DNA of 64,000 nucleotides from Nymphaea colorata. Its lineage: Eukaryota; Streptophyta; Magnoliopsida; Nymphaeales; Nymphaeaceae. This document shows, piece by piece, positions 32,851 to 43,613 of the stretch; position 1 is the stretch's first letter, and every line of letters starts with the position of its first letter. The notes under the pieces were generated by a model that saw only the letters and a program-made list of their open reading frames with translations, was not told the DNA's origin and did not search any database. The stretch spans positions 13,313,868-13,377,867 of the forward strand of contig NC_045150.1 of the NCBI RefSeq assembly GCF_008831285.2, in the 5' to 3' direction. Both the position numbers and the translations under genes were made by a program.

Positions 32851-35235
32851 ATTCTGTTTTATCGATCACAATAAAGTAGAGTAAAAAGTATTTTTTTTTT
32901 TCCTCTGGGGTCATCTTATTAATACCTGGCAAAGCATAGGAATATGAGTGTTCATAGGTAACTTTTCATATGCTACCGTCTGCGCGCCTCGTCTGATGGC
33001 TTTGAAGTGCTGAGCATGGAGTTGGTTTCGGGACTAAAGTTGGCCCACTGCCTATTTACTAAGTAGGCCTGGCAGTGGGGGCAAAGATTAAGAGCAAGGT
33101 TAAGAAAATTCTGACATCATGACTGAATCTATTAAATTATATTAAAATTATATGATCTAAATAAATAATCAAAGTGTGATCAAAGCAAAAAAGTAATTTT
33201 AGTTCTTTTCCAATGTCAACAAAAAGAAAGTTATTTTTTTTAACTTGAGTGAGCCCGGTATGGGCCGGGTCTGGGTCAAGAATTTTCGATATCGGGCCCA
33301 ACATGAGTGAGCCCGGCCTGGCCCGAGTTCTTAACGGGTCGGGCCCGGTTATGACTTCTATAGCCCGTTCCTGCCCGACGGCCCGTTAGGTCAAGAGATT
33401 TGCCTATTCGCATTTTCTGCCGGCTGCGCCTTCTTTCTTTCCCCTATTCGCATTTTCCATCGATTGAGGGAGGCAGAGACAAGGAGAGACGAAGACGACC
33501 GTGTGCCACCACCACCACCACCGTCTCCGCTCCACAACTGGGCCACCGTTGCCCTTTCGCGGCTCCGCCACTCCATCGTCGCCCTCTACTAAAGAGTGAC
33601 ATTGTCTCTGTCAGGCTCCACCGCCGATCGAGCTCTGTTGCCGGTGACATTCCCGGGGATCGGGCCATCGGATTTTGTTGATTCCAGTGCTGTTCTCTTT
33701 CTGACATCCTAACTGACATTCCCACCAATTTTGGCATTGATCGGACCGTGGGCGGTGCTCCTAGAAGTCACGAACGGAATCTGGTGGAAATCGGCGATGG
33801 ATTGCTTTGATAAACCGCCTGAGGCGGCAGCGACCCAATTTTCTTCTAGAATCTTGGGTTTACTACCTTACCGGGTGAAATATCTACTCGATCCTCTCCA
33901 TTAAATGTTTATATTTCATTTGCAATCGATTTCAATGTTAGTTCTCATCATTTGGAGGCGGATTGGAGCTCGGAAATGCCATTACTACTGAGAACAGTGG
34001 CGGCGTTTTTCTGAAGCAACGCTGGATTCCGTAGGACTCCAGACTCAACTAGTCCATCCTTGGGGGCTCGGATTCTTCTCAGGCTTGGGGCGTCCCATCC
34101 TGTAGCTGTTGTCGTGATCTGGACCAATTTTGAGGATTTTTGGGTGTCTCCTTGATTTTATAAAAATCTGGAAGCGAGGAAGGCTCAGACGGACTCAGAA
34201 ACCCCTGCGACAGGTGGATTTAGCTCAGAACCCGTCTTCTTCCAGGATCAACGTGTGGGGTCTAAACCTCACGGAATTAGCTCAAACTTGGAGCGTTCTA
34301 GCCCCTGAGCGTGCTCGAGCTGCTGACCAATTCCCAGGAATTTAGGAGGCTTCTGTGGATTTCTCTAGAATTTTGAACGCCGCTCACCCTGTCAGGCCAG
34401 AGTCTTCCCTGCGCCTGAGAACCGACAGAGGCAGAGCCTCTTTGCTTCCCCGATTTCGAGACCGATTTTGGGGGAAGCACCTACCTTGGTGATTTCCCTT
34501 ACTCTAATCTCTGTGGCATTACTCTCCTATTACGTGAATGATTTGGTGCTGTGTCATGGTGAGGTCGAGCGGAGCCATCATCTGCTTCCCAGAAGTTGTA
34601 CCCAGCTTCAGGCCCGACGGCCCTCAACAACAACTCCACTGTTCCCCTAAGTACATGTAAACAGAACACCGAAATTATTGGGGCCGCGTGGCACGTAATC
34701 ATGGGTGTGACCTGCCAACTTCTTAACAAGAGTAGGGTGTCCAAGCCTGGGCATCATGCTGGCCCGACATCCAAAACTCAGGCTCGGTTTCACCCCAATT
34801 AAATTAAAAATATATTTTTAACATAAAATAATATATAAATATAATTAATTGTTATAAAATATTATAATTATATATAAAAATTAATAAAAAATATTTAAAA
34901 TTTTATTGGACCCACCTGGTCTTATCGGTCCGACCTGGGTTATCGGGCTAGCAGAATGCCCTTTTTTTCAGACCTGGGCCCGGGCTCGAGTCGAACCATG
35001 TACGGGGTACCCCATGGTAACCCGGCTTGGGCACCTTACCTGTAGGACTCTATTTTGCCTTTAAATGTCTGTTAGGCTAGATTGACAATCACCTTATGAG
35101 CCTCTACATGCTCGCCTGCTATATTTATTAAGTGTCCTAAACAAGAGTTCTCATCTTTAGACCCAACCGCTTAGGTCGGTTCGCTTCTATTGTCTACACG
35201 TACCTTGGCTGATTAGCATTTATATGTGTTCATAT

Positions 35236-35293
<58 letters not shown>

Positions 35294-35349
35294 TAAATGT
35301 GCATGTATATAGTCTATATCTAATCTTATTTTAAATGTGCACATACCAG
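32851..35349 (+). other. Intron-equivalent of TNL copy 1 with a ~1.4-kb insertion
   Basis: 32851-33241 and 34647-35349 align with the introns of copies 2 and 3 (for example AAATTATTGGGGCCG and CTTATTTTAAATGTGC). Between them, 33242-34646 has no counterpart. It begins with GGGCC-rich sequence, then 5'-leader-like sequence with CACCACCAC runs (33400-33700) and further GC-richer DNA. An (AT)n run lies at 35239-35288. I could not find terminal repeats that define the insertion. Confidence 0.6.
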
Positions 35350-35863
35350 GAGGCCAAGTTCGATCATTGCGAATACCTCAGCGTTCCTGGACAGTCGATT
35401 GATTCTTCCTCCAAATCCATAGGCAGACTAAGGACATGGTCGGTGACGGTATCTTTTGCTCTCCCCAATTTGCCCTGCCTAGGCAACAGTGGAGTTGTTG
35501 TTGAGGGCCGGGTACCATGGTCTTACAGAGTAGAGTAACCCAGGTTAAGGGCGAGAGGCATAATAATTCTAGGATAATCTTTGAACGGGCAGAAAGTGAT
35601 GACGCACAAACTAAACCGGAAGAGGTGATATGGATCTTTGGTAGTGGAGCATTCATCCCATCCCTCGAAAGTTGGAGGCTGATAAAGAGAAAGCAGTCAT
35701 GGAAAAAGATGGAAAGGGATACCGAAGGATCGACGTCACATTTGAGTTGGAAAATGACTTCCAACATTTTCCGTATCGTGTCTATCGACTTGCACAGACG
35801 ACGATGAGATCCATGCGGTTTAAATTTGGTTATGCATATGTCGAGTGCATCGGTGGCAACCTT
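35350..35863 (+). pseudogene. TNL copy 1: post-LRR (C-JID-like) exon
   Basis: After the acceptor TACCAG the translation reads EAKFDHCEYLSVPGQSID, then TVSFALPNLPCLGNSGVVVE and, after a frameshift near 35530, VTQVKGERHNNSRIIFE. Post-LRR C-JID domains of TNL receptors begin with an L-S-x-PG-x-x-I motif and carry a beta-sandwich that helps bind effectors. Copy 1 lacks about 150 bases present in copy 2 (from KGGKGIMF to SPQR). The loss lies between GGGAAGGG-like direct repeats, consistent with slippage. Downstream, YRRIDVTFELENDF matches copies 2 and 3. The domain name is inferred from position and motif order. Confidence 0.65.
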
Positions 35864-36190
35864 TGACTGGTTTGCTGTTTGATGGTTAGTTGTAAATTAA
35901 GGACAATATGTGTCTCAATATCAGCCTTATTTTTAAATTTGGTTATGCTGTCTAAAACAAAAAAAAAATAAAGGATAAATAACAAAACAAATTAAAACTA
36001 TTAGAAACATATGAATATTTCCGAATACTTATATTAATTGTAACTAATGAGTTTCAACCGAACCAAATATCAGTGATTTAAATCTTCAAAGTAATAGGAC
36101 TTGTAAACATTGGTGATTTAAACTATCCTTCAAACGGGGCACTATGTGATATAGAAAGATTTTAATGACATCGAGAAACTCTTTAAAAAT

Positions 36191-36757
36191 TAGGCCTGAG
36201 CATCGGGTCGAGCCGGGCTGCCGCCTTCCCAGCCTGATCGGGCCCGGGCCCGATAAGCCGGCCCAGCCCGTTTACATTAAGAAATTAATTTTTAAAAATT
36301 TTTTTTTTAAAGAGATCGGACCAAAGCGTCGGCAAATAGGGGGGCGCCATCTCCGCTGGTTCTCCTCTTCCAGGGAGAGGAAGAGGAGTAGGAGGAGGAA
36401 GAAGAAGGCGATTTCGCTCTCTGGTCGAAAAGGAGACAGCAGAAGCGAACGTCTGTGAGCAGGAGGAGTGGCAGAAACGGAACCGGGCGGTCGTCGCCAT
36501 CTTCACTTCCATCGCGCAAATTTCTCGGTCTTCTTCCCTTCTCTTTTCCTTAATAAGAACAGAAAGAATGCCCAACATCGTTTCGTCAATTATGCCGCAA
36601 GCCCTTCCCTTCACCTGCCCCCCTTTCTCTCCCCCTTTGTGGTTGAGAGCGAGAGAAGGCGCGGCCGTGCGGGGGGCGAACAGACACCTTTATAATTAAA
36701 AATTTAATTTTTTGATTGTAAATGGGCCGGGCCGGGCCGGACCGATGCGCACCCTTA
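36191..36757. mobile_element. hAT-like non-autonomous element (boundaries tentative)
   Basis: The left end TAGGCCTGAGCATCGGGTC and the inverse of the right end TAAGGGTGCGCATCGGTCC agree at TG-x-GCATCGG. GGGCC-rich subterminal DNA lies on both sides and gene-like GC-rich sequence in the middle (36330-36690). It interrupts the tail of TNL copy 1 right after CTCTTTAAAAAT. The flanks (TTAAAAAT and CTTGTAAA) are not a target duplication, and the right flank is not the expected continuation of the tail, so a deletion or recombination followed insertion. Confidence 0.5.
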
Positions 36758-36787
36758 CTTGTAAACCTTGATTATTTAAATTATAAA

Positions 36788-36960
36788 CATGGTGGGTATT
36801 GGATGGATGGATGGATGGTTGCTGCATGATGGACGGAGGGGACGATGATAGTCATATATTCCCCTCCATCCCCATATAAATGGTGGGTATTGGATGGATG
36901 GATGGATGGGGCACGATGGACGGAGGGGACGATGACGGGCATATATTCCCCTCCATCCCC
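36788..36960. repeat. 91-bp tandem repeat, two copies
   Basis: GGTGGGTATTGGATGGATGG starts at 36791 and again at 36882. Both copies contain GGACGGAGGGGACGATGA and CCCCTCCATCCCC; the first holds small differences. Confidence 0.85.
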
Positions 36961-37138
36961 CACTTACCACCATCCTTCCCTCCTTTTTTCATACCGCTAT
37001 GCATTTCCCCGTACTCTCATCCTCCATCAGATGTACATACATGCCTCCGTCCCATCCATGCATGCAGTGTGTGACTCGTTCCCTTGCCACTGTGGGCCCC
37101 ATTCCTTCCTCCTGCCCGGATGATTGTCCATTTCCTAA

Positions 37139-37370
37139 GGGCCCGTTTGATGCACAGGAAGAATTTAACGTGGTAAATTTACCATGGTAAATTTTTCTGA
37201 AAAAATTTACAGGATGAAATTCCTCCCTCTTCCAATCTGAGGCCTTGTTTGATGCACAGGAAGAATTTAACGTGGTAAATTTAACCCTGTTTGATGCACA
37301 TGAAAAATTTAACGTGGTAAGTTTAACCTTGTTTGATGCACAAGAAGAAATTTACGTGTTTCTTGTGCAT
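37139..37370. repeat. Four terminus-like repeats at the left end of the PIF-like element
   Basis: GATGCACAGGAAGAATTTAA or close variants start at 37149, 37251, 37293 and 37334. The later copies are preceded by CTTGTTT or CCTGTTT, echoing the terminus CCCGTTT. Confidence 0.8.
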
Positions 37371-38358
37371 GAGAATGACTTGTAGTCACCAGAAGTATTC
37401 TATTAAAATGCTTAATTTTTAGTAAGTGATGCCACTGCATGAGAATGCCTTGTAGTCGCCAGAAACAAGATGAATATGTCTTATTCTTGCACTGTGGATA
37501 ACGAGATGAGGATTGGTGCATACTAAAGGTTTTGTAGCAGTTTCTAATCCAATTCACAACAAGGGTATTCCGTCAAGCAGTACAAGTTTGACTTTGCCTT
37601 GTGTTGCAGAACTGCTTCCTATGTTGCAATATTACATAGTAAGATCAAAACCATCCTCCTGCTTTTGTTATACTGTTGGGCATGAAAATGGGTCAGATAA
37701 ATGCTTGGAAATGCCATTTTAAGGTCACACCCCCAAATCCCCTTGCATTTAGCTATGCTGAAACTGACCCTTTGGTACCCTTGTCTACAACATCCGTCGA
37801 AACATAAACCAACTTTAATTTGCTGAAACTGACCCTTCAGGCATTTCATCAAACAAGTGTTCTGCACTTCGGACTTCATCACAAGTGACATAAAACCTGA
37901 CCAACTTCATCCTCAAACGCGAGTTTCCCCTTCAGAACTCCCATCCGCCATTGAGGCTGCCGTTCAGCAACTCCCCGCTCCCTCCTCATCCTGTTTCCTC
38001 TCCACAACTTCCCCCTCATCCTGTTTTCTCTCCACAACTTCCCCAACCAACTGCTCCCCACATCCCGTCATCTGCCTCGCCTGCTCCGAATCCAGGTGCC
38101 ACAGCTGGTTGCAACAAAAACTGTGGAACAGAGGGCCAGCGAGAACTGCATGTAATCAATTGAGAACGCACCATAGAGGGCCAGCTAGAACTGCATGTAA
38201 TAACTATGCATCGGTAATTTTGAAACATACTGAAAGGAGAAAAGAAGAACAGACACAAATTCTAAAACGATGAACCAAGGGATGCTAAAAAAAATAATTT
38301 ATTGCAGATTTGACAAAACTGACTTCTCAATCTTGGCACCACGAACTTCATCGACGTC

Positions 38359-38742
38359 ATGGGGATCCCTTTCCTCCTCCGACCTCCCTCGCAAGTACCG
38401 GTCTCCCTCCAAAGCCCTAATATTCCTCGACTCGTCGTTTACTCCATCCCTGACCTTCATTCTGTTGTGCCGCTCAAGTCCTCCAATTCCCTTTCTTCGT
38501 CTCCCATCTCCGGTTCTGGCCTCCTCTTTCGCCGCAAGCTCCTTTACCTCGAGAGCCTACGGGATAACTCCTCGGCAGCCATTGTGAAGAACCCCAATCT
38601 CTGCACCGTCGAGTCTTGCTTCCCATGGCGTCATCTCCGGAAAGCCCTAACCCGATGCCCGCGAGGGAGCTCATCGACTACGGAGGAAGCTCCTCAGCTG
38701 CCGCCCACCATTCCAATCCGGCGAACCATGGCCCGCCATTGA
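38359..38742 (+). pseudogene. Gene-like fragment inside the PIF-like element, possibly mTERF
   Basis: A 127-codon frame beginning MGIPFLLRPPSQVPVS. The stretch SGLLFRRKLLYLESL, followed by AAIVKNPNLCTVES and RHLRKALTRCP, resembles the first repeats of plant mTERF proteins (FR-x-KL-x-YLESLG, then NP-x-L). Those proteins bind nucleic acid in chloroplasts and mitochondria and act in transcription and splicing. The upstream sequence has the Ser/Pro-rich character of an organelle transit region. Only about 60 residues look similar and the frame soon changes, so at best this is a captured 5' fragment. The match is from memory of the family pattern and could be wrong; codon usage is GC-richer than the neighbours. 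Confidence 0.35.
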
Positions 38743-38877
38743 CAGCGCCTCTCTCAACCCCATAACCTCTGGACTCGGTTGCTGAGGACGCATGGGAGGC
38801 TTGGTGGGGAAGAAAGGCCTTCTGCTGGAAATGGCTCGGCCCGAGGAGGGGAGCTGCGATGGCGGAGCAGCGACGGT

Positions 38878-39035
38878 GAAAGCGGCAGTCCAGCGGGGTG
38901 AGCGATGATGAGAGCGGCAGTCGAGCGGGGTGAGCGACGGTGAGAGCTGCAGTCGAGCGGGGTGAGCGACGGTGAGAAGTGAGAATGCGAAGGAGGAAGA
39001 GCTGCAGAGGCAGTTGAGCAGGGTGAGCGACGGTG
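38878..39035. repeat. Minisatellite, ~31-bp unit
   Basis: GAGCGGGGTGAGCGACGGTG and variants recur about every 31 bp (AGCGGCAGTC[C/G]AGCGGGGTGAGCG), four to five imperfect copies inside the PIF-like element. Confidence 0.85.
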
Positions 39036-39124
39036 AGAGCTCGGACTTTCGAGCGGGTGAAATTTCACCCCCTCCCATTTGTGTTGAGCGGGTGAAATTT
39101 CACCCTGTTTGTTGGGTTTTCAAC

Positions 39125-39150
39125 CGGGCGGGTGAAATTTCACCCGCCCG
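39125..39150. repeat. 26-bp perfect palindrome near the right end of the PIF-like element
   Basis: CGGGCGGGTGAAA followed by its exact complement. Two shorter copies of GCGGGTGAAATTTCACC lie just upstream (near 39054 and 39089). Confidence 0.9.
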
Positions 39151-39203
39151 TACAGATTCTCCCCTCCCCACAGGATTTCACTCGCCCATCAAACGGGCCC
39201 TAA

Positions 39204-40009
39204 GGTCCTCAAAACGTGAAATTGAAAGAAATATATTTTCTGAAATAATGAAATGAGAAAAATATTTTTGATTCTCAGAAATATATTTGTGTTTGATGAT
39301 AAAGAAAGATATTTTCTAAAAAGTATGGAGATCTTAGATGCATGGTTCTCAAAGTCATAATGTGCTAGAACGACAGATTTAGGGTGGGTTCCATGTTAAA
39401 TTAAACACTCAAAATTGAACTATATCTATTAACTGAGCTATTATATTTTCTTATTTCTTTTCTAGAAGATAGAGAATTTTTAGTTTTTAAAAGTTTTTCT
39501 GTTCTAAACCTCTAACATGTTGTGCAGAATAATAAGAACCAACTCATGTGTTTTAAACATAAGTTGAGACATTCTGTGTTTCAAGGGGAGTGACAAAGCT
39601 CCCCTCCCCAAAAACAGTTTGGGCTTTGGGATTGAGCAGAACTAAGACATCACCAATTTATCATAAAAAATTAGGCAAGTATATGAATACAGAAGAACAA
39701 AACAGAGAAACAGGAAATAATAGAGGATATACTGAAGAAATTGGTTACAGGAGCAGACTAAAGTAAACTAAGAAACATGATATACTGCAGAAATTGGTTA
39801 CAGGAGCAGACTAAAGTAAATTAAAAAACAGTGAGATGCAGTATCAGAAATGCCTAGTGACATAACCCCCAGATGGGTTAGAATAGTTGAGTTAAGAAAA
39901 AGAAAAAAACGCCAGGGTCAAGAACAACAAAACAAAATGTTTGTTCTAATCAGCTATCGATATATAACAAAAAAAAAGTACCGTTGAGAAAAAAAAATAT
40001 TTGTTCTAA
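39204..40009. other. Stretch without a supported gene
   Basis: AT-rich. 39215-39330 resembles Tourist-type MITE sequence (AGAAATATATTTGTG, TTTGATGATAAAG). A 54-bp unit around ATTGGTTACAGGAGCAGAC is duplicated at about 39727-39830. Confidence 0.5.
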
Positions 40010-40238
40010 TCAGCTTGAACATTCTTCTGTTTTTTCAATTCCAAGACATTCAACGGTCAACAGTTTCTTTTCCTCATATTCACATGAAATTGCTTGTTTC
40101 CCAAGTTCTGATTCACCTTCATCAGAATATTCTACAATTCCACCATCACCCAATATGGAGAGAACCTTTGCAGCAGCCTTCTCAGCCTTCTGTTTCTGAT
40201 TGTTCACAATCTCGAGCTGTGTCTCTAATTCATAAACC
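40010..40238 (-). pseudogene. Single exon of a coiled-coil protein, unidentified
   Basis: On the minus strand, after an acceptor CTTTGTTAG, the frame reads VYELETQLEIVNNQKQKAEK and then AAAKVLSILGDGGIVEYSD, ending in CLGIEKTEECSS and a TGA at about 40010-40012. The heptad pattern (YELETQLEIV) suggests a coiled coil followed by an acidic stretch. It recalls plant coiled-coil proteins with a KQKAEKA-x-x-x-VL-x-IL segment, but I cannot name one. The splice acceptor and unbroken frame show that it comes from a real gene. No matching upstream exon is clear within 350 bases, and TNL copy 2 begins just beyond it. Confidence 0.5.
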
Positions 40239-40593
40239 TAACAAAGAAGACCAGGCTACCAGCAAAATTAAAATACGCAAAACTAAAGTTAAAAATGAAC
40301 ACCAACATATTCGAACCAGGCCCAACAATAGGCATATGTGATGAACCCAATCCCAACAATAGAAATCAGCAAAAGCATGAATAATCAGAAAAACCTAAAA
40401 ATCACCAGAGCATGACACCCAACAACAAAATTTGCACAAGAAAGGAAACAGACCGAATCGAAGACAATAAAATGCAGTCGACGGCACTTACGAGAACACC
40501 CAAAAAGGAATACATGAAAACCCAACAAAACTTCTATTCTGCAACTGCGACGGGGCATAGAAGTTACCGGGAGGAAAAGAAGGGGAAACAAAC

Positions 40594-41385
40594 ACAGTGA
40601 GGAATACTTGATACAAGCTCCGTCAAGATGGAGGGCTCTTATCAGGATCCACCCGAATCGTTGAAGTTCCTAAGGTGGTGGTAGTGTCCATTGAAATAAT
40701 TGCCGATCATCATATGAACATTGTAGTGCTCGACCTGACAGAGAGCATCATAGAGGAGTTTCTAGGTCCAAGTGTGACTCACTTGTGGCCTTTTCGTTAC
40801 TTCCACCCCCAGGAGGGGAACTACTCGCAGACATTCAGCCAATTGAAAGTCCTTATTCTCAAGAATTGCAAGAACCTCAAGAGCACCCCCGATTTTAGGC
40901 TGATTCCAAACGCAACCAAATTGGTATTTGAAGGGTGCGCCAAGCTGGGTCAAGTCCACGAATCGATCGGCGATCTCCAAAGGTTGGTGCGCTTGAACTT
41001 GGGAGACTGCCATTCTCTAAAAAAAATACCTGATAGCATCTATCGGCTAAGTTCTTTGGAGAAGCTCATCCTGAGCGGGTGTTGGTCACTAGGGGAACTC
41101 CCAGAAGAGATTGGCAGGTTGATGTCTTTAAAGGTGTTCCAATTAGGCCAAGGGTATATGCAAAGACTTCCACAGTCTGTCGGCCTGTTGACAAACCTGC
41201 AGGAGCTGAAAGGCGCGGATTTGAAGACCATCCCAGACATTTCGAATTTGCAAGCCCTGTGACGTTTACGTCTGAGCGGATGCTTCGAGCTGATGGATGT
41301 TCCTGGCCTGAGCAAACTGAGATGCCTAGAGTCCCTGCAACTCAACGGCTGTGATGCACTAAGGGACATGAAAGACATGATGAAG
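40594..41385 (+). pseudogene. TNL gene copy 2: leucine-rich repeat exon
   Basis: Homologous to 32050-32850 of copy 1, starting at GGAATACTTGATACAAG. A TAG replaces CAG in LRWWQC near 40682. A small deletion removes part of INFDVMN. From 40675 a 195-codon frame runs through VVLDLTESIIEEF, LKVLILKNCKNL, LVFEGCAKLGQVHESIGDL, SLEKLILSGCWSLGELP and TNLQEL to a TGA at 41260-41262. Past that stop the same frame continues (RLRLSGCFELMDVPGLS) to a sound donor (ATGATGAAG|GTAACT, 41385/41386). Nothing of TIR or NB-ARC precedes it; the sequence before 40594 is unrelated. It is the best preserved LRR piece of the three copies but still a pseudogene. Confidence 0.85.
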
Positions 41386-42948
41386 GTAACTTCTTTACAC
41401 ATTTATATATCAGTATCATTTTCATATACTTCTTGTCGGCCTGCATTCTGTTTTATCGATCGTAGAGTAAAAAGTAAAAATCTTTTTCTATGGGTCATCT
41501 TATTAATACCTTACAAAGCGGAGCAATATGAGTGTTCACTCGGGTGCATTGTTTAGGTGACCTTTCATTTGCTATCGCTTGCGTGCCTCTTTTGATGGCA
41601 TAGAAGCGCTGAGCATGGAGTTGGTTTCAGGACCAAAGTTCTTTTTTTTTTTTTTTTCTAAATAAGTTGAATCTAACTCGATCCATGTAAAAACTCGATC
41701 CATGTAAACAGAACCCTGAAATTATTGGGGCCGTGTGGCCCATAATCAGGGGTGTGACCTGACAGCTAACAAGAGTAGCGTTTTTTTTTTGCTTGGGCCG
41801 AGTTTGAATCAGGCTTGGTACCGGGTACCCAGTGGTAGCCCGGACCCATTGTCCAACCTTACCCTATTTTGCCTTTACATACATGTTAGTTACGCCAAGA
41901 TTGGCAACCATCTTATCTGTTGTCCAACATTACCCTATTTTGCCTTTACATACCTGTTAGTTAGGCCAAGATTGGCGACCATCATATCAGCTTGACTGGC
42001 CCGTATAAGCCAGGTAATAGCTCGGTGGCTATATTTAGTAAGTGTCCTGCACAAAAGTTTTATCTTTAGGCCCAACTAGGGCTGCACACGAGCCGAGTTG
42101 AGCTTGAGCTCGGCTCGACTCATGTTTAGTGAGCTTGATCGACTCGAGCTCGTCACGAGCTTCTCATCATCAACTCAAGCTCGACTCGAGAAGCTGCCAC
42201 CAAGCTCAAGCTCGACTCGAGCAGCTCGTATATTTTTTCTTCACACGGTGTCATCGGTATTAGCACATGCCATGAGCAGTGCAAAGCTTCTTCATGCGCT
42301 CTTTTCCATTATGGTGATGTCCTTGGTAATGACATGTGGTAATGGCACCTGGCATGAGAAGTGGTTAAAGGCCGGAAGAAAAAGTGTGGGCGAAAAAAGA
42401 GGAAAAAAGGAAGATGAACTTCATGAGGGAAGAAAAAAATGGGAGGGAAAATGGAAATGGTGATTGATTGATTGGAAAGCAAGATGATGAAATTGGGGTT
42501 TAACAATGAAAAAAGAAAATGAAGTGTGGCTGAGTGGGTAAAAATGGAGGGAAAATTAAAAAATACAAAACAAAAAAGAAAAGGGAAAATAAAAACGTGA
42601 AAAAGAAAATAGAGATTAAAGTTGAGCCAAGTCGAGTTAGTCTACATCGAACTCGGCTCGTTAACATACTCGAATTTACATTTAAGCTTGAGCTTGACTT
42701 GTGTCAAAACGAGTCGATCTTGAGTCGAGTTTACTCGAGCGAGTTCGAGTCGAGCCTGAGTTGGCTCGACTCGTTGTGCAGCCCTAGGCCTAACCGCTTA
42801 AACTGCGTTGTAGGTCGGTTCGCTTCGATTGTGTACATGTACCTTGGCCGATTATCGTTTATATGTGCTGATATCAAATATATATATTTTATTAAATTTG
42901 CATGTATGTATTCTGTATCTAATCTTATTTTAAATGTGCACCTACCAG
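41386..42948 (+). other. Intron of TNL copy 2, interrupted by a hAT-like element
   Basis: Starts GTAACTTC, ends CTACCAG. It aligns with the intron of copy 3 except for the hAT-like element at 42077-42786 and a local duplication near 41860-41990 (TACCCTATTTTGCCTTTACA twice). Confidence 0.75.
42077..42786. mobile_element. hAT-like non-autonomous element, 710 bp
   Basis: Inverted ends TAGGGCTGCACACGAGCCGA and (inverse of right end) TAGGGCTGCACAACGAGTCG. Flanks GGCCCAAC (42069-42076) and GGCCTAAC (42787-42794) form an 8-bp target duplication with one change, as hAT elements make. Subterminal DNA is full of CTCGAG-type motifs on both sides. No transposase. The uninterrupted sequence in TNL copies 1 and 3 supports the insertion (copy 3 reads AGGCCCAACCACTTAAACTG). 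Confidence 0.88.
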
Positions 42949-43613
42949 GAGGCCAAATTCAAACATTGTGAATATCTCACCATTCCTGGACAGCCGATTG
43001 ATTCTTTCCTCTCCAAATCTCCACGCGGACTATGGACATGGACATGGTCATGGTTGGTATGGACATGGTCGATGACGGTATCTTTTTCTCTCCCCAACGT
43101 GCCTCGCCAGGCAACACTTACACTACTGTTCTTGTTGAGGGCCGCGTGCCACGGTCTTATAGAGTAACTCAGGTTAAGGCCGAGAGGCATGATAATTCTA
43201 GGATAATCTTTGGACATGTAGAAAGTGATGAGGCACAGATTGAACCGGAAGAGGTGATACATATCGTCTGTGGTGGAGCTTTCATCCCTCGGAAGTTGGA
43301 GGATGATAAAGGGAAAGGAGTCATGGTAAAAGGTGGGAAGGGCATTATGTTTCTATGTCATAAAGTGATAGGGAGCGACATTCAAGTTGAATGGTGCACC
43401 GTTGCTATTGCTGACACCGACACAACTCAGAATCCCAAGTACAAAGAGAATGAGGGGGGCTTTGAGCCTTTTTCGGGTGGTAGAATTAATACCTCTTATT
43501 CACCCCAAAGAGATGGGAAGGGATACCGAAGGATCGACGTCACGTTCAAAGCGGAAAGCGACTTCCAAGGTACCCTTTTTCGTATCGAATTGCACAGGAG
43601 GCGACGACCGTGA
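42949..43613 (+). pseudogene. TNL copy 2: post-LRR (C-JID-like) exon
   Basis: After TACCAG the translation reads EAKFKHCEYLTIPGQPID, then MTVSFSLPNVP. After a frameshift near 43100 it runs VLVEGRVPRSYRVTQVKAER, EEVIHIVCGGAFIPRKLEDD and IQVEWCTVAIADTD, ending FRIELHRRRRP at a TGA (43611-43613). This is the longest version of this domain in the window, because it keeps about 50 residues missing from copies 1 and 3. It also has an extra run of TGGACATGGTCATGG-like repeats near 43030-43070 encoding WTWSW. It would be the effector-facing C-terminal beta-sandwich of a TNL receptor. The frameshift disables it. Confidence 0.7.

Larger units (their letters stand above)
37139..39200. mobile_element. 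PIF/Harbinger-like DNA transposon carrying gene-like DNA
   Basis: The left end GGGCCCGTTTGATG (37139-37152) and right end CATCAAACGGGCCC (39187-39200) are perfect 14-bp inverted repeats flanked by TAA on both sides (37136-37138 and 39201-39203). A TAA/TTA 3-bp target duplication and GGG-x-x-x-GTTTG-type ends are characteristic of the PIF/Harbinger superfamily. The element is 2062 bp. I see no transposase; the interior holds an mTERF-like fragment (38359-38742), a minisatellite (38878-39035) and GGGTGAAATTTCACC palindromes at the right end. It is non-autonomous and would need a transposase from elsewhere. Confidence 0.8.

Noticed and set aside
36191-36757. Firm hAT assignment with target duplication
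   Set aside because: The flanking octamers do not match and the right flank is not the expected continuation, so it is kept only as tentative.
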